Below, one piece after another: positions 18,764 through 27,141 of a stretch of DNA of 64,000 nt. The position numbers and the translations under genes were made by a program. Below the pieces are notes generated by a model. That model was not told the origin of the DNA and ran no database searches. It saw only the letters and a list, made by a program, of their open reading frames with translations. The DNA comes from Streptomyces sp. NBC_00568. Its GTDB lineage: Bacteria; Actinomycetota; Actinomycetes; Streptomycetales; Streptomycetaceae. Location: contig NZ_JAPENW010000001.1 in the NCBI RefSeq assembly GCF_026341855.1, positions 4,207,001-4,271,000 of the forward strand, written 5' to 3'. Positions within the stretch are counted from its first letter, which is position 1. Every line of letters starts with the position of its first letter.

Positions 18764-19788
18764 TGGGATTTCCTCAGCCGTCGGGTGATCAGCATGTTGA
18801 TCGCGGCGACGATCAGCAGGATCAGGAACATCGTCCATGCGATCGCTGACGCCTTGCCGAGGTTGCCGATGCCCCAGCCCTGGTCGTACATGTACAGGCC
18901 GAGCGTCTGGTACTGGTGCGCGGAGCCGCCCTTCGAACCGCTGACCCCGCCGAACAGGAGCGGCTCACCGAACAGCTGCGTCGCGCCGATCGTGGACACG
19001 ACCACCGTGAACAGGATCGTCGGCCGCAGCATGGGGATCGTCACGTGGCGGAACTGCTGCCAGCGGCCCGCGCCGTCGAGAGCCGCCGACTCGTACAGGT
19101 CGGCGGGGATCGCCTGCATCGCCGCGAGGTAGATCAGCGCGTTGTAGCCGGTCCACCGCCAGATCACGATCGAGGAGACGGCGAACTGACCGCCCCAGTC
19201 GGACTCGCGCCAGTTGATCGGGTCGACCCCGACGAAGTGCAGCAGCCAGTTGACCATGCCGCCGTCCCACGAGTACAGCAGCGTGAAGACCAGCGTCGCC
19301 GCCGCCACCGAGGTGGCGTACGGGACGAGCATCACGACCCGCCACATGATCGAGCCGCGCAGCCGGTAGTTGAGCAGGTGGGCGATCCCGATGGCCATGA
19401 GCAACTGCGGCACCGTGGAGATCACGCCGATGGTGAAGGTGTTCCCCAGGGCGTTCCAGAAGAACTCCGAGGACAGCAGGTTGGTGTAGTTGTCCAGGCC
19501 GGCCCAGGTCTGGTGGTCCAGGCCGGACAGCTGCACGTTGTGCAGCGAATACCAGGCCGTGTAGAGCAGCGGCACGAGCCCGAAGGCCCCGAAGATGACG
19601 AAGAAGGGGGAGATGAACGCGTACGGCGACGCCTTCATGTCCCAGCGGTACAGCCGGCTGCGCCAGGAACCGGGGCCCGGCGGCGGCGTACCGCGACCCT
19701 GAGCGCCCCGGGCCGCGCCCGGCTGGGAGCCGGGCGCGGCGTCGGCGCTCGTCGCGGGGTGCGCGAGAGCCTGCTTGGAGCTGGTCAC
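18760..19788 (-). CDS. cebF: Cellobiose/cellotriose ABC transporter permease
   Basis: 342-aa permease with six helices after a ~50-residue Pro/Gly/Ala-rich cytoplasmic N terminus. The EAA loop is LYESAALDGAGRWQQFRHVTIPMLRP. It pairs with CebG to form the transmembrane channel. The start is GTG at 19788, overlapping the cebE stop by 4 bp (GTGA), and its own stop overlaps cebG, so cebE, cebF and cebG form a tightly coupled operon. Confidence 0.95.
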   Translation of the reverse strand: MTSSKQALAHPATSADAAPGSQPGAARGAQGRGTPPPGPGSWRSRLYRWDMKASPYAFISPFFVIFGAFGLVPLLYTAWYSLHNVQLSGLDHQTWAGLDNYTNLLSSEFFWNALGNTFTIGVISTVPQLLMAIGIAHLLNYRLRGSIMWRVVMLVPYATSVAAATLVFTLLYSWDGGMVNWLLHFVGVDPINWRESDWGGQFAVSSIVIWRWTGYNALIYLAAMQAIPADLYESAALDGAGRWQQFRHVTIPMLRPTILFTVVVSTIGATQLFGEPLLFGGVSGSKGGSAHQYQTLGLYMYDQGWGIGNLGKASAIAWTMFLILLIVAAINMLITRRLRKSQ

Positions 19789-21110
19789 TGGCCGAGCACG
19801 TCCTTGACCTCAGCCTTTGCCGCGTTCCAGCCCTGGTCGGGGGACTTGCCCTTCTGCTCGACCTGGAGGATGCCCACGTCGGAGATCGCGGTGTTGATCG
19901 GCTGGTCCTTGGTGCCGAAGTACTGGACCGGGATGGTCTTCGCCGAGTCGCCGAAGATCTGCGTGATCGGCGCGTTCGAGAAGTACGTCGTGGTGGCGGC
20001 GGCCGGCTTCAGGTCCGCGTACGCCGCCGGGGTCGACGGGAAGCTGGCCTGCTTGGCGAAGACCTTCGCCTGCTGCTCGGGCGCCGTCAGCCACTTGGCC
20101 AGTGCGACGGCCTCCTTCTGGTGCTTGCCCGCCGTCGGCACGCCGATGAACGAACCGCCCCAGTTGGCCGCGGTCGGCGCGGCCGCCACGTCCCACTTGC
20201 CCTTGCCCGCGTCACCGGACTTCTCCTGGATGTAGCCCATCATCCAGGCGGGGCAGGCCACCGTCGCGAACGAACCCTTGGCGAAGCCCTGGTCCCACGT
20301 CGGGTCGAACTGCTTCAGCTTCGCCGACATGTTGCTGGTCGCCACCGTCATCGCGGCGTTCCAGGACTTCTTCACGCCCGAGGACTTGTCCCAGATGACG
20401 TTGCCGTCCTTGTCGTAGTACCGCTCGCTCTCGCCGCCGAGCGCCGCGTTGTAGACCGAGGAGGCGGAGTCCACGAACTTGGTGCCGCTCGGCGCCTTCT
20501 TCATGTAGTCCTTGCCGACGGCGACGTACTTGGACCAGTCGCCCTTCCACTGCTCGGCGAGCTTGGCGCGGTCCGTCTCCAGGCCGGCCTTCTCGAACAG
20601 GTCCTTGCGGTAGCAGATCGCCATCGGACCGATGTCGGTGCCGAGCGCGATCGTCTTGCCGTCCTTGGAGGTGGCCTGGGAGGTCTTCCAGTCCAGCCAC
20701 TGCGACTTGTCGACGTCCTTGCCGAGGTCGACGAACTTGTCGGCCTGCGTCTGGACGGCCTCGGTGATGTTGCCGACCTCGATCGCCTGGATGTCGTCGG
20801 TACCGGAACCGGCCTGGAGGCGCGTGAGGGTCTTGGGCCAGTAGACGTCGGTACGGGTGGTGACGTTTTCCTTGATCGTGATGTCGGGGTGCAGCTTCTG
20901 GTACTCGTCGTAGAGGCCGGCCTGCTTGTAGCCGAAGACGCCGAACGTGCCTATGGTCAGGGTCGTCTTGCCCTTGCCACTTCCACCGTTGTTCGCGTCC
21001 GACGAGCCGTCGTCCGGGTCGCTGGAACAGCCGGCCAGCAGTCCCGTAGCCAGCGCGGCGACGACCGCGATGGCCCCCAGCCTGCGGGACCGGCGGGTAC
21101 TCGTGCGCAT
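19785..21110 (-). CDS. cebE: Cello-oligosaccharide-binding lipoprotein
   Basis: 441-aa solute-binding protein of the ABC importer. The signal sequence ends in the lipobox LLAGC (Cys28), so the mature protein is lipid-anchored outside the membrane. A Ser/Asn/Gly linker is followed by the SBP_bac_1 fold (TLTIGTFGVFGYKQAGLYDEYQKLHPDI...). AGGAGGACGCA precedes the ATG at 21110. A perfect CebR box lies 117 bp upstream. Identification rests on the operon with bglC and the adjacent cebR gene. Confidence 0.96.
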   Translation of the reverse strand: MRTSTRRSRRLGAIAVVAALATGLLAGCSSDPDDGSSDANNGGSGKGKTTLTIGTFGVFGYKQAGLYDEYQKLHPDITIKENVTTRTDVYWPKTLTRLQAGSGTDDIQAIEVGNITEAVQTQADKFVDLGKDVDKSQWLDWKTSQATSKDGKTIALGTDIGPMAICYRKDLFEKAGLETDRAKLAEQWKGDWSKYVAVGKDYMKKAPSGTKFVDSASSVYNAALGGESERYYDKDGNVIWDKSSGVKKSWNAAMTVATSNMSAKLKQFDPTWDQGFAKGSFATVACPAWMMGYIQEKSGDAGKGKWDVAAAPTAANWGGSFIGVPTAGKHQKEAVALAKWLTAPEQQAKVFAKQASFPSTPAAYADLKPAAATTTYFSNAPITQIFGDSAKTIPVQYFGTKDQPINTAISDVGILQVEQKGKSPDQGWNAAKAEVKDVLGQ

Positions 21111-21498
21111 TGCGTCCTCCTGTTGCCTGACGTGCCGACCCCCCGGCCAACTGCATTGGTGGCGCCCGTTGTTTCTCGCTGCGGCTCGGGCGGGGAACGT
21201 GCGGGATGTGTATGTGTCAGGTACTGTGGGAGCGCTCCCACAGGTGATGTGTTGAAGAGTCGTCGGTTCCAGCGGGGGTGTCAAGGGTGGGGGAGCGGAG
21301 AGATGCGTTCAGTTATCGGCCTGTTAGCTGAAGATGTCATTCCGCCACATGGCCAGAAGAGTCTTATAGCTTGTTCGGCCTCCGAAGACGAGCGGCCGGT
21401 GCGACAAGGGCTCCTGGGGTGGCGGCCCAGTGGCGCTCGCCTCCACGGGTGAGGCTGTTACATTCCAGGCCACTTGGTGTCGACGGGAGGCGGAGCCC
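21111..21498. other. Divergent cebE / cebR promoter region
   Basis: 388 bp with no gene. It contains the cebEFG-bglC promoter with its CebR box at 21227-21240 and, towards cebR, an AT-richer stretch (CAGTTATCGGCCTGTTAGCTG). No second perfect box is seen before cebR. Confidence 0.7.
21225..21242. promoter_or_regulatory. Perfect CebR box upstream of cebE
   Basis: TGGGAGCGCTCCCA (21227-21240) is the full 14-bp CebR operator; flanking TG and CA extend it to an 18-bp perfect palindrome. Cellobiose or cellotriose release CebR from this site in characterised Streptomyces. Confidence 0.95.
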
Positions 21499-22554
21499 AT
21501 GGCAGTCCACGGAGCGCGGGGCCGCAGCGGCGGGCGGCCGACCCTCGAAGAGGTGGCCGCACGCGCCGGAGTGGGCCGTGGCACGGTCTCCCGGGTGATC
21601 AACGGCTCCCCGCGGGTCAGTGACGCGACCCGTGCCGCGGTCGAGGCGGCGGTGGCGGAGCTCGGGTACGTCCCGAACACGGCGGCCCGCGCCCTCGCGG
21701 CCAACCGCACGGACGCGATCGCCCTGGTCGTCCCCGAACCGGAGACCCGGTTCTTCGCGGAACCGTACTTCTCGGACATGCTGCGCGGTGTCGGTGCCGA
21801 ACTCTCCGAGACCGAGATGCAGTTGCTGCTGATCTTCGCGGGGAGCGACCGGGAGCGCCAGCGCCTCGCCCAGTATCTGGCGGCGCACCGCGTGGACGGC
21901 GTCCTGCTGGTCTCGGTGCACGCCGACGACCCGCTCCCCGACCTGCTCTCCCAGCTGGAGATCCCGGCGGTGATCAGCGGCCGGCGCTCGGCGGAGGAGA
22001 CGCTTCCGTCGGTGGACTCGGACAACTACGGCGGCGGGCGCGCGGCCGTGGAGCACCTGATCGCCCGGGGCCGTCGTTCGATCGCCCACCTGGCCGGCCG
22101 CATGGACGTCTACGGTGCCCAGCGCCGCGTCGACGGCTACCGGCAGGGCCTGCTCGACGCGGGCCGCCCGGTGGACGAGCGGCTGATCGTCCCCGGCGAC
22201 TTCACCGAGGAAGGGGGCCGGCGCGCCATGTCCCTGCTCCTGGAGCGGTGCCCCGATCTCGACGCCGTCTTCGCCGGCTCCGACGTGATGGCGGCGGGCG
22301 CCCGCCAGGTCCTGCGGGAGAGCGGCCGCCGCATCCCCGACGACGTGGCGCTCATCGGCTACGACGACTCGGCCATAGCCCGCCACATGGACCCGCCCCT
22401 GACCAGCGTCCGCCAGCCCATCGAGGAGATGGGCCGCGCGATGATCGACCTCCTCCTCGGTGAGATAGCGGACCGCCGTCCCGCGATCTCCCGGGGCCTG
22501 GAGAAGCGCCAGCTGGTGCTGCCGGCGGAACTGGTGGTGCGGGCGTCGTCGTAG
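21499..22554 (+). CDS. cebR: LacI-family cellulose-utilisation repressor
   Basis: 351-aa LacI/GalR repressor. The N-terminal helix-turn-helix and hinge are TLEEVAARAGVGRGTVSRVINGSPRVSDATR and AARALAANRT; the rest is the periplasmic-binding-like effector domain. The ATG at 21499 has GGGAGGCGGAG upstream and gives the usual CebR length; an in-frame ATG at 21430 lacks a site. It represses cebEFG-bglC through the palindromic boxes and is relieved by cello-oligosaccharides. In plant-pathogenic relatives it also controls phytotoxin genes; none are in this window. Confidence 0.96.
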   Translation: MAVHGARGRSGGRPTLEEVAARAGVGRGTVSRVINGSPRVSDATRAAVEAAVAELGYVPNTAARALAANRTDAIALVVPEPETRFFAEPYFSDMLRGVGAELSETEMQLLLIFAGSDRERQRLAQYLAAHRVDGVLLVSVHADDPLPDLLSQLEIPAVISGRRSAEETLPSVDSDNYGGGRAAVEHLIARGRRSIAHLAGRMDVYGAQRRVDGYRQGLLDAGRPVDERLIVPGDFTEEGGRRAMSLLLERCPDLDAVFAGSDVMAAGARQVLRESGRRIPDDVALIGYDDSAIARHMDPPLTSVRQPIEEMGRAMIDLLLGEIADRRPAISRGLEKRQLVLPAELVVRASS

Positions 22555-22632
22555 GGCGCCCGGCTTCACGGGGAACGTCTGGTCTGCGGCTTCTGTCCTC
22601 CTGGGGCGGCCGGGTAGGGCAGGCTGGCGTCC

Positions 22633-23481
22633 ATGGTCCTCCACCCCTTGCTCGGAGTCGATGAAGTGCCCGCCGTGGAGCCGTACTTGGGCCGGGTGGG
22701 TGAGGTGTTCAGGGTGTTCGGGGATCAGGACTCGGGGTGTGTGTCGTACGGAGTGCGGCTGCTCGACGGCGCCCGGTGGTTCGTCAAGGAGGCGGTCAAC
22801 GAACGCGGCCGCCGGTCACTCGACCGAGGATGGGCATTTCACCGGGCCGTACGGCACACGGCGATCGTGCCGCAGGTCCACCGGATCGCCGTGCGCGGGG
22901 GCTGGGCGGTGGTCATGCCCTGGCGCTCGGGCGAGGTGCTGTACCACGCCACCGTGGGTGGACCCCGTGACCGTACGAGCCCGGGCAGCCCGATGTCCCG
23001 CTTCCGGTCCCTGCCCACCGCCGCCGTCCTGCGCGCCTTCGACCGGGTCCTCGACGCCCACCTCGCCGTGGAGGCCGCCGGCCACGTGGCCGTCGACTTC
23101 TACGACGGGGCGCTGCTCTACGACTTCGCCGCCGGAGCGGTCCATCTCATCGACCTCGACGAGTACCGGCCCGGCCCCTTCGTCCTCGACGGCGAACGTC
23201 TGCCGGGCTCACGCCGCTTCATGGCCCCCGAGGAGTTCGTCCGCGGCGCCGTCATCGACACCCGTACGACCGTGTTCACCCTCGGCCGCGCCGCTCGCCT
23301 CCTGCTCGACGCGGGGGACGAGGAGCGCGCCTGGCGCGGGACCGGGCGGCAGCTGGCGGTCGTCGAACGCGCCACGTTTCCCGCGCCGGACGACCGATTC
23401 CCCGACGTGCACCGCTTCGCGGCGGCGTGGCGCGCCGCCGACGGAACCCGGGACGGGGCCGGAGGGGCCCGGGAGAGGTGA
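22633..23481 (+). CDS. Protein-kinase-fold protein of unknown role
   Basis: 282-aa soluble protein with degenerate kinase motifs. VKEA (Lys52) could be the ATP-anchoring lysine, VAVDFYDGALLYDF the catalytic loop, HLIDLDEY a DFG-like metal site, and RFMAPEEF the APE motif. The usual HRD and downstream Asn are not intact and no glycine loop is obvious, so it may be a pseudokinase or an atypical small-molecule kinase. No membrane or PASTA domain. It stands alone between cebR and a convergent GNAT gene. Not assigned to a named family. Confidence 0.75.
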   Translation: MVLHPLLGVDEVPAVEPYLGRVGEVFRVFGDQDSGCVSYGVRLLDGARWFVKEAVNERGRRSLDRGWAFHRAVRHTAIVPQVHRIAVRGGWAVVMPWRSGEVLYHATVGGPRDRTSPGSPMSRFRSLPTAAVLRAFDRVLDAHLAVEAAGHVAVDFYDGALLYDFAAGAVHLIDLDEYRPGPFVLDGERLPGSRRFMAPEEFVRGAVIDTRTTVFTLGRAARLLLDAGDEERAWRGTGRQLAVVERATFPAPDDRFPDVHRFAAAWRAADGTRDGAGGARER

Positions 23482-23483
23482 GG

Positions 23484-23978
23484 TCACCGCCGTACGGTCA
23501 GCTCCCAGCGGACCTCGCCGTCCTGGACGGTGCCGGTAGGGGAGAGCCCCGCGGCGGCGGCGACGGCGGCGGACGCGTGGTGGGCGGGGTGCACATGGGC
23601 CACGACCGTGCGGACGGGGAAGGCGCGGATCACGTGGCGGACCAGCGACCGCGCCGCCTCCACCGCGTATCCCCGCCCCTGCCAGGGCGTGCCCACCACC
23701 CAGGCGATCTCGGCGACGTCTCCCGAGACGGTCGCCTGGACCGTTCCCACCAGGAATCCCTCCGTACGCTCCCGCAACACCCAGTTGCACCAGAGCACGG
23801 CGGGATCGGGGGACCCCGCGACGAGGCGTTCGTACCGCGACCGCAGCGCCTGCGGCGTGGACGGTTCCCCGCCGATGAACGTGTGCAGCGCCGGATCCGA
23901 CAGCACCTCGGCCATCTCCTCGGCGTGCTCGACCCGCAGCGGCACGAGATCGAGCCGCGAGGTGTTCCCGGCCTCCAT
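23484..23978 (-). CDS. GNAT-family N-acetyltransferase
   Basis: 164-aa RimJ/RimL-like acetyltransferase. AEIAWVVGTPWQGRGYAVEAARSLV contains the acetyl-CoA pyrophosphate loop (Q-x-x-G-x-G/A). The substrate is unknown. The ATG at 23978 is preceded by a GGGGGTGG stretch; an in-frame ATG at 24050 lies inside the tRNA terminator. It converges with the kinase-like gene; the stop codons are 2 bp apart. Confidence 0.85.
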   Translation of the reverse strand: MEAGNTSRLDLVPLRVEHAEEMAEVLSDPALHTFIGGEPSTPQALRSRYERLVAGSPDPAVLWCNWVLRERTEGFLVGTVQATVSGDVAEIAWVVGTPWQGRGYAVEAARSLVRHVIRAFPVRTVVAHVHPAHHASAAVAAAAGLSPTGTVQDGEVRWELTVRR

Positions 23979-24028
23979 CACCACCCCCGTCCCGCCCGCT
24001 GACAGCGGACCGATGTCTCCTGGAACGC

Positions 24029-24067
24029 AATCAGCCGGTGACCTGTTCAACAGGTCACCGGCTGATT
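24029..24067 (-). terminator. 19-bp perfect hairpin downstream of tRNA-His
   Basis: Arms at 24029-24047 (AATCAGCCGGTGACCTGTT) and 24049-24067 are perfectly complementary around a single C; a realistic loop is TTCAA with a 17-bp stem. It starts 6 nt after the 3' end of tRNA-His, so it should terminate that transcript before the GNAT gene. No U-tract. Confidence 0.85.
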
Positions 24068-24073
24068 ACTCAG

Positions 24074-24147
24074 GGTGAGTGACGGGACTTGAACCCGCGG
24101 CCACCTGGACCACAACCAGGTGCTCTACCAACTGAGCTACACCCACC
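24074..24147 (-). tRNA. tRNA-His(GTG)
   Basis: On the minus strand the cloverleaf reads GTGGGTG acceptor, GCTC D stem, CCTGG-ttGTGgt-CCAGG anticodon arm (anticodon GTG, histidine), GCGGG-TTCAAGT-CCCGT T arm and CACTCAC acceptor, then C73. The base before the 5' end is G (position 24147), matching the extra G-1 of tRNA-His that pairs with C73. CCA is not encoded. Confidence 0.97.
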
Positions 24148-24255
24148 GCGTCCGGTCTTCGGGATTTCCCTGACCGGCCGAGAAAAAGTGTACAGGGTCT
24201 GAAGGGGTGCTCGCGCACGCCTTTTTCCGGGGCCCATCAGGGCCCCGTCAAAGGC

Positions 24256-24858
24256 CTATTCGGCGGGCAGGACGTGCTTCGCCGCGATGGTGCGGGCGGT
24301 GTCCGAGTCGGGGCCGGGCTGCGGGACGAAGATCGCCTCGCGGTAGTAGCGGAGTTCGGCGATGGACTCGCGGATGTCGGCCAGCGCGCGGTGGTTGCCG
24401 TTCTTCTCCGGACTGTTGAAGTAGGCCCGCGGGTACCAGCGGCGGGCCAGCTCCTTGACGGAGGAGACGTCCACGATGCGGTAGTGGAGGTAGTCCTCGA
24501 GCGTCGGCATGTCGCGCAGCAGGAAGCCGCGGTCCGTGCCGACCGAGTTCCCGCACAGCGGGGCCTTGCCCGGCTCCTTGACGTGCTCACGTACGTAGGA
24601 GAGGACCTGCTCCTCGGCGTCCGCCAGGGTCGTACCCCCGGCGAGCTCCTCCAGCAGACCGGAGGCCGTGTGCATCTGGCGCACCACGTCCGGCATCGTC
24701 TCCAGGGCCGCGTCCGGCGGGCGGATCACGATGTCCACACCTTCGCCGAGCACGTTCAGCTCCGAGTCGGTGACCAGTGCGGCCACTTCGATGAGCGCGT
24801 CATCCGACAGCGAGAGTCCGGTCATCTCGCAGTCGATCCACACCATGCGATCGTTCAT
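24256..24858 (-). CDS. orn: Oligoribonuclease
   Basis: 200-aa DEDDh 3'-5' exonuclease that degrades 2-5 nt RNA and linear di-nucleotides such as pGpG. WIDCEMTGL carries D9 and E11; further acidic residues and the catalytic His are in SVGTDRGFLL and NHRALADIRESI. Full length for the family. It lies directly downstream of adpA on the same strand, with the adpA terminator between; adpA-orn adjacency is conserved in Streptomyces, where loss of ornA affects growth and development. Confidence 0.97.
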   Translation of the reverse strand: MNDRMVWIDCEMTGLSLSDDALIEVAALVTDSELNVLGEGVDIVIRPPDAALETMPDVVRQMHTASGLLEELAGGTTLADAEEQVLSYVREHVKEPGKAPLCGNSVGTDRGFLLRDMPTLEDYLHYRIVDVSSVKELARRWYPRAYFNSPEKNGNHRALADIRESIAELRYYREAIFVPQPGPDSDTARTIAAKHVLPAE

Positions 24859-24945
24859 GTGTCTCACCCTACGGCCCGCCCCGGTCGGGTGGACCCGCCC
24901 GTGCGCCCCGCCGGGTCGCTCAGGGGCCGGGCCCACGTGCGAAGA

Positions 24946-24969
24946 GGCCCGCACCCGAAGGTGCGGGCC
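24946..24969 (-). terminator. adpA terminator hairpin
   Basis: GGCCCGCACC (24946-24955) and GGTGCGGGCC (24960-24969) form a perfect 10-bp stem with a CGAA tetraloop, 22 bp after the adpA stop codon. Confidence 0.8.
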
Positions 24970-24991
24970 CCGCGCGTCTTCCTGTCGCCCG

Positions 24992-26233
24992 CTACGGCGC
25001 GCTGCGCTGCCCGGGCAGGCTCGGCCTGCCCGCGACGTACAGCTCCGGGCGTTCCCGCATCGCCTCCGCGGAGAGCGACGCCGCCGCGCCCAGGGCGCCG
25101 GCCGCCGCGGTGCGGCGGGTCTGCATCGGGACCGGGCCCGGGTGCTCGTGGTGCACCGACGGTGGCGGTCCGACGTGGCCCGCCGGTCCGTCCGGCTCCG
25201 ACGAGCGGTCGGCCTGTGGCCTGCGGGCGCGATACGCCGCCCGGTACGCCGCCGGGGACGAACCCAGCTGGCGCCGGAAGTGACCCCGCAGCGCCACCGG
25301 CGAACGGAAGCCGCAGCGGCCCGCGACCTCGTCGACCGAGTAGTCGGAGGTCTCCAGGAGGCGCTGCGCCTGCAGGACGCGCTGAGTGATCAGCCACTGC
25401 AGGGGAGCGCTTCCGGTGAGCGAGCGGAACCGGCGGTCGAAGGTGCGGCGGCTCATGTAGGCGCGCGCCGCCAGTGTCTCGACGTCGAACTGCTCGTGGA
25501 GATGCTCCAGCGCCCAGGCGACGACCTCCGCGAGGGGGTCGGCACCGATCTCCTCCGGCAGTGACCGGTCGAGATAGCGCTCCTGGCCGCCGCTGCGCCG
25601 CGGCGGGACCACCAGCCGCCGGGCGAGCGCACCGGCCGCTTCGTTGCCGTGGTCCGTCCGCACGATGTGCAGGCAGAGGTCGATTCCGGCCGCCGTACCC
25701 GCCGATGTCAGCACGTCGCCGTCGTCCACGAAGAGCTCGCGGGGGTCGACGTGCACCGACGGATAGCGCTTGGCCAGGGTCGGTGCGTACATCCAGTGGG
25801 TGGTCGCCGGACGGCCGTCCAGTAAACCGGCCGCAGCGAGCACGAAGGCGCCGGTGCACAGTCCGACTATCCGGGCGCCCTCCTCGTGGGCGCGGCGCAG
25901 TGCGTCGAGCGCCTCCTCCGGTGGTGGCGAGGTGATCGACCGCCAGGCGGGCACGACCACCGTGCCTGCCCTGGAGATCGCTTCCAGGCCATGTGGTGCG
26001 GTGAGTTCCAGGCCCCCTGTGGTCCGCAGAGGGCCTTCCTCGCCGGCACACACCAAAAGGCGGTAGCGCGGCACGCCGGCGTCCTGGCGGTCAATCCCGA
26101 ACACCGACAACGGTATGGAACTCTCGAAAATGGGGCCGCCGCTGAACAGCAGCACCGCGACGATCTCCTTGCGGCGTCGCCCGGACAGCTTCCGGGCCGC
26201 GGCTTCCGGCGCGGCAGTGGAGTCGTGGCTCAT
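24992..26233 (-). CDS. adpA: AdpA, central AraC/XylS-family regulator of development and secondary metabolism
   Basis: 413-aa pleiotropic transcription factor. Residues ~24-190 are the DJ-1/PfpI-like dimerisation domain (FSGGPIFESSIPLSVFGIDRQ, IVGLCTGAFVLAAAGLL). Residues ~235-325 are the AraC double helix-turn-helix (VETLAARAYMSRRTFDRRFRSLTG, YSVDEVAGRCGFRSPVALRGHFRRQLG). Codon 137 is TTA (25823-25825), the rare leucine codon read only by the bldA tRNA, so translation depends on bldA as in other adpA genes. The C-terminal ~90 residues are disordered and variable. The start codon ATG is at 26233. It lies next to orn, the conserved neighbour. Confidence 0.97.
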   Translation of the reverse strand: MSHDSTAAPEAAARKLSGRRRKEIVAVLLFSGGPIFESSIPLSVFGIDRQDAGVPRYRLLVCAGEEGPLRTTGGLELTAPHGLEAISRAGTVVVPAWRSITSPPPEEALDALRRAHEEGARIVGLCTGAFVLAAAGLLDGRPATTHWMYAPTLAKRYPSVHVDPRELFVDDGDVLTSAGTAAGIDLCLHIVRTDHGNEAAGALARRLVVPPRRSGGQERYLDRSLPEEIGADPLAEVVAWALEHLHEQFDVETLAARAYMSRRTFDRRFRSLTGSAPLQWLITQRVLQAQRLLETSDYSVDEVAGRCGFRSPVALRGHFRRQLGSSPAAYRAAYRARRPQADRSSEPDGPAGHVGPPPSVHHEHPGPVPMQTRRTAAAGALGAAASLSAEAMRERPELYVAGRPSLPGQRSAP

Positions 26234-26607
26234 CCTGCTAAGCCCCCCTCGGTGGTCGCGGCTCCTCGGTTGTGTCGCTCCTGCACGTTTCCCCTCGGTC
26301 CTGCACGAGTCCCCCGCCGTAAGACAAGATCGAATCTACTGTGTCCCGTGGCGCCAAGGTGACCAGTTCGGTACTCCGCAGAATGTCGACATGGCAACTT
26401 GGCGTGAAGCATTCGATCACGAAGCGTTGCACTCGTGGGCCGTGCAGGGAAGTGCGCCTCGTGGCAGTGGCCAATCCACGTAGGGTGTGCGCGCCCTCCG
26501 TACCCCTTTCGGTGCAGGTGGAACGGGGGTTGGGGGGTCGTTCGAGCAAGGGATGCGCCACATCCAGAAGTTGGCTGAAAAGAAGCGCAAGCGTGCGCGC
26601 AAACCGG
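26234..26607. other. Long adpA leader/promoter region
   Basis: 374 bp without a gene and less GC-rich than its neighbours. It contains a direct repeat TCCTGCACG (about 26280 and 26301) and several AT-rich patches (AAGACAAGATCGAATCTACTG). Long upstream regions bound by several regulators, including AdpA itself, are typical of adpA; specific sites cannot be assigned with confidence here. Confidence 0.5.
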
Positions 26608-27126
26608 TCAGTCGACCGGCTTGTTCCCCGTACTGTGCCGGCCGCCACGGTGAACTCCCGCGCCGCTCGCGCCGCGTGGATCGGCCCCCGCCCCTGTTCC
26701 CGCTCCACTCCCGCGCCAGGCGTCCCCCGGGCCGGTCCTCCCGTGCCGTCCGCGCTGCTGCGGTGCCCGCTGCCGCACGCGCGAGCGGGACGCGCCCCGC
26801 CGCTCCTCGGCCAGGAGCGCCGCGCCCCGCTCGGACCGGCGCAGCAGGACCAGACAGGCCCCGGTCACGGCCGCGAGACCGAGGGCCGTTCCGGCCGCGC
26901 CGGCGAGCGAGGTGCCGTACCAGAGGAGGACCACCGGGACCAGGACACAGCTGAAGGCCGCCCAGCGGACCACCTCGCTCACCGTGTCCGCCGCCGGCGG
27001 CGCCGGGGGGCGCGCTCCGGGGCGCGATCCGGACGGGGGTGTCGCGGGGGCGGCGGGAGGTGCCGAGGGGGCGGTGGAGCGGGGGGCGGTGCCGGGTCCG
27101 GGCACGTGCTGCTCCCTGGTACTCAC
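26608..27126 (-). CDS. Small membrane protein
   Basis: 172-aa protein. A Pro/Ala-rich N terminus (~1-45) precedes two hydrophobic helices (VVRWAAFSCVLVPVVLLWY and GTALGLAAVTGACLVLL) and a basic, Arg/Gly-rich tail. Function unknown; probably a two-helix membrane protein. The ribosome site and start are duplicated: GTG at 27126 and, seven codons on in frame, GTG at 27105, each preceded by the same ACCAGGGAGCAGCAC. The ORF is upstream of adpA on the same strand, separated from it by the adpA leader. Confidence 0.7.
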   Translation of the reverse strand: MSTREQHVPGPGTAPRSTAPSAPPAAPATPPSGSRPGARPPAPPAADTVSEVVRWAAFSCVLVPVVLLWYGTSLAGAAGTALGLAAVTGACLVLLRRSERGAALLAEERRGASRSRVRQRAPQQRGRHGRTGPGDAWRGSGAGTGAGADPRGASGAGVHRGGRHSTGNKPVD

Positions 27127-27141
27127 GTGCTGCTCCCTGGT
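27103..27141. repeat. 18-bp direct repeat duplicating ribosome site and start codon
   Basis: CACGTGCTGCTCCCTGGT occurs at 27103-27120 and 27124-27141, a 21-bp period. On the minus strand each copy reads AGGGAG, 6 nt spacer, GTG, so the tandem duplication creates two in-frame initiation sites. Confidence 0.9.

Noticed and set aside
24029..24147. tRNA-His as an integrated-element attachment site
   Set aside because: No duplicated tRNA 3' end, integrase or excisionase gene is present nearby; the palindrome is better explained as a terminator.
26400..26409. TGGCGTGAAG as an AdpA binding site in the adpA leader
   Set aside because: It fits TGGCSNGWWY at 9 of 10 positions, but the motif is degenerate and one such match in 374 bp is not significant.
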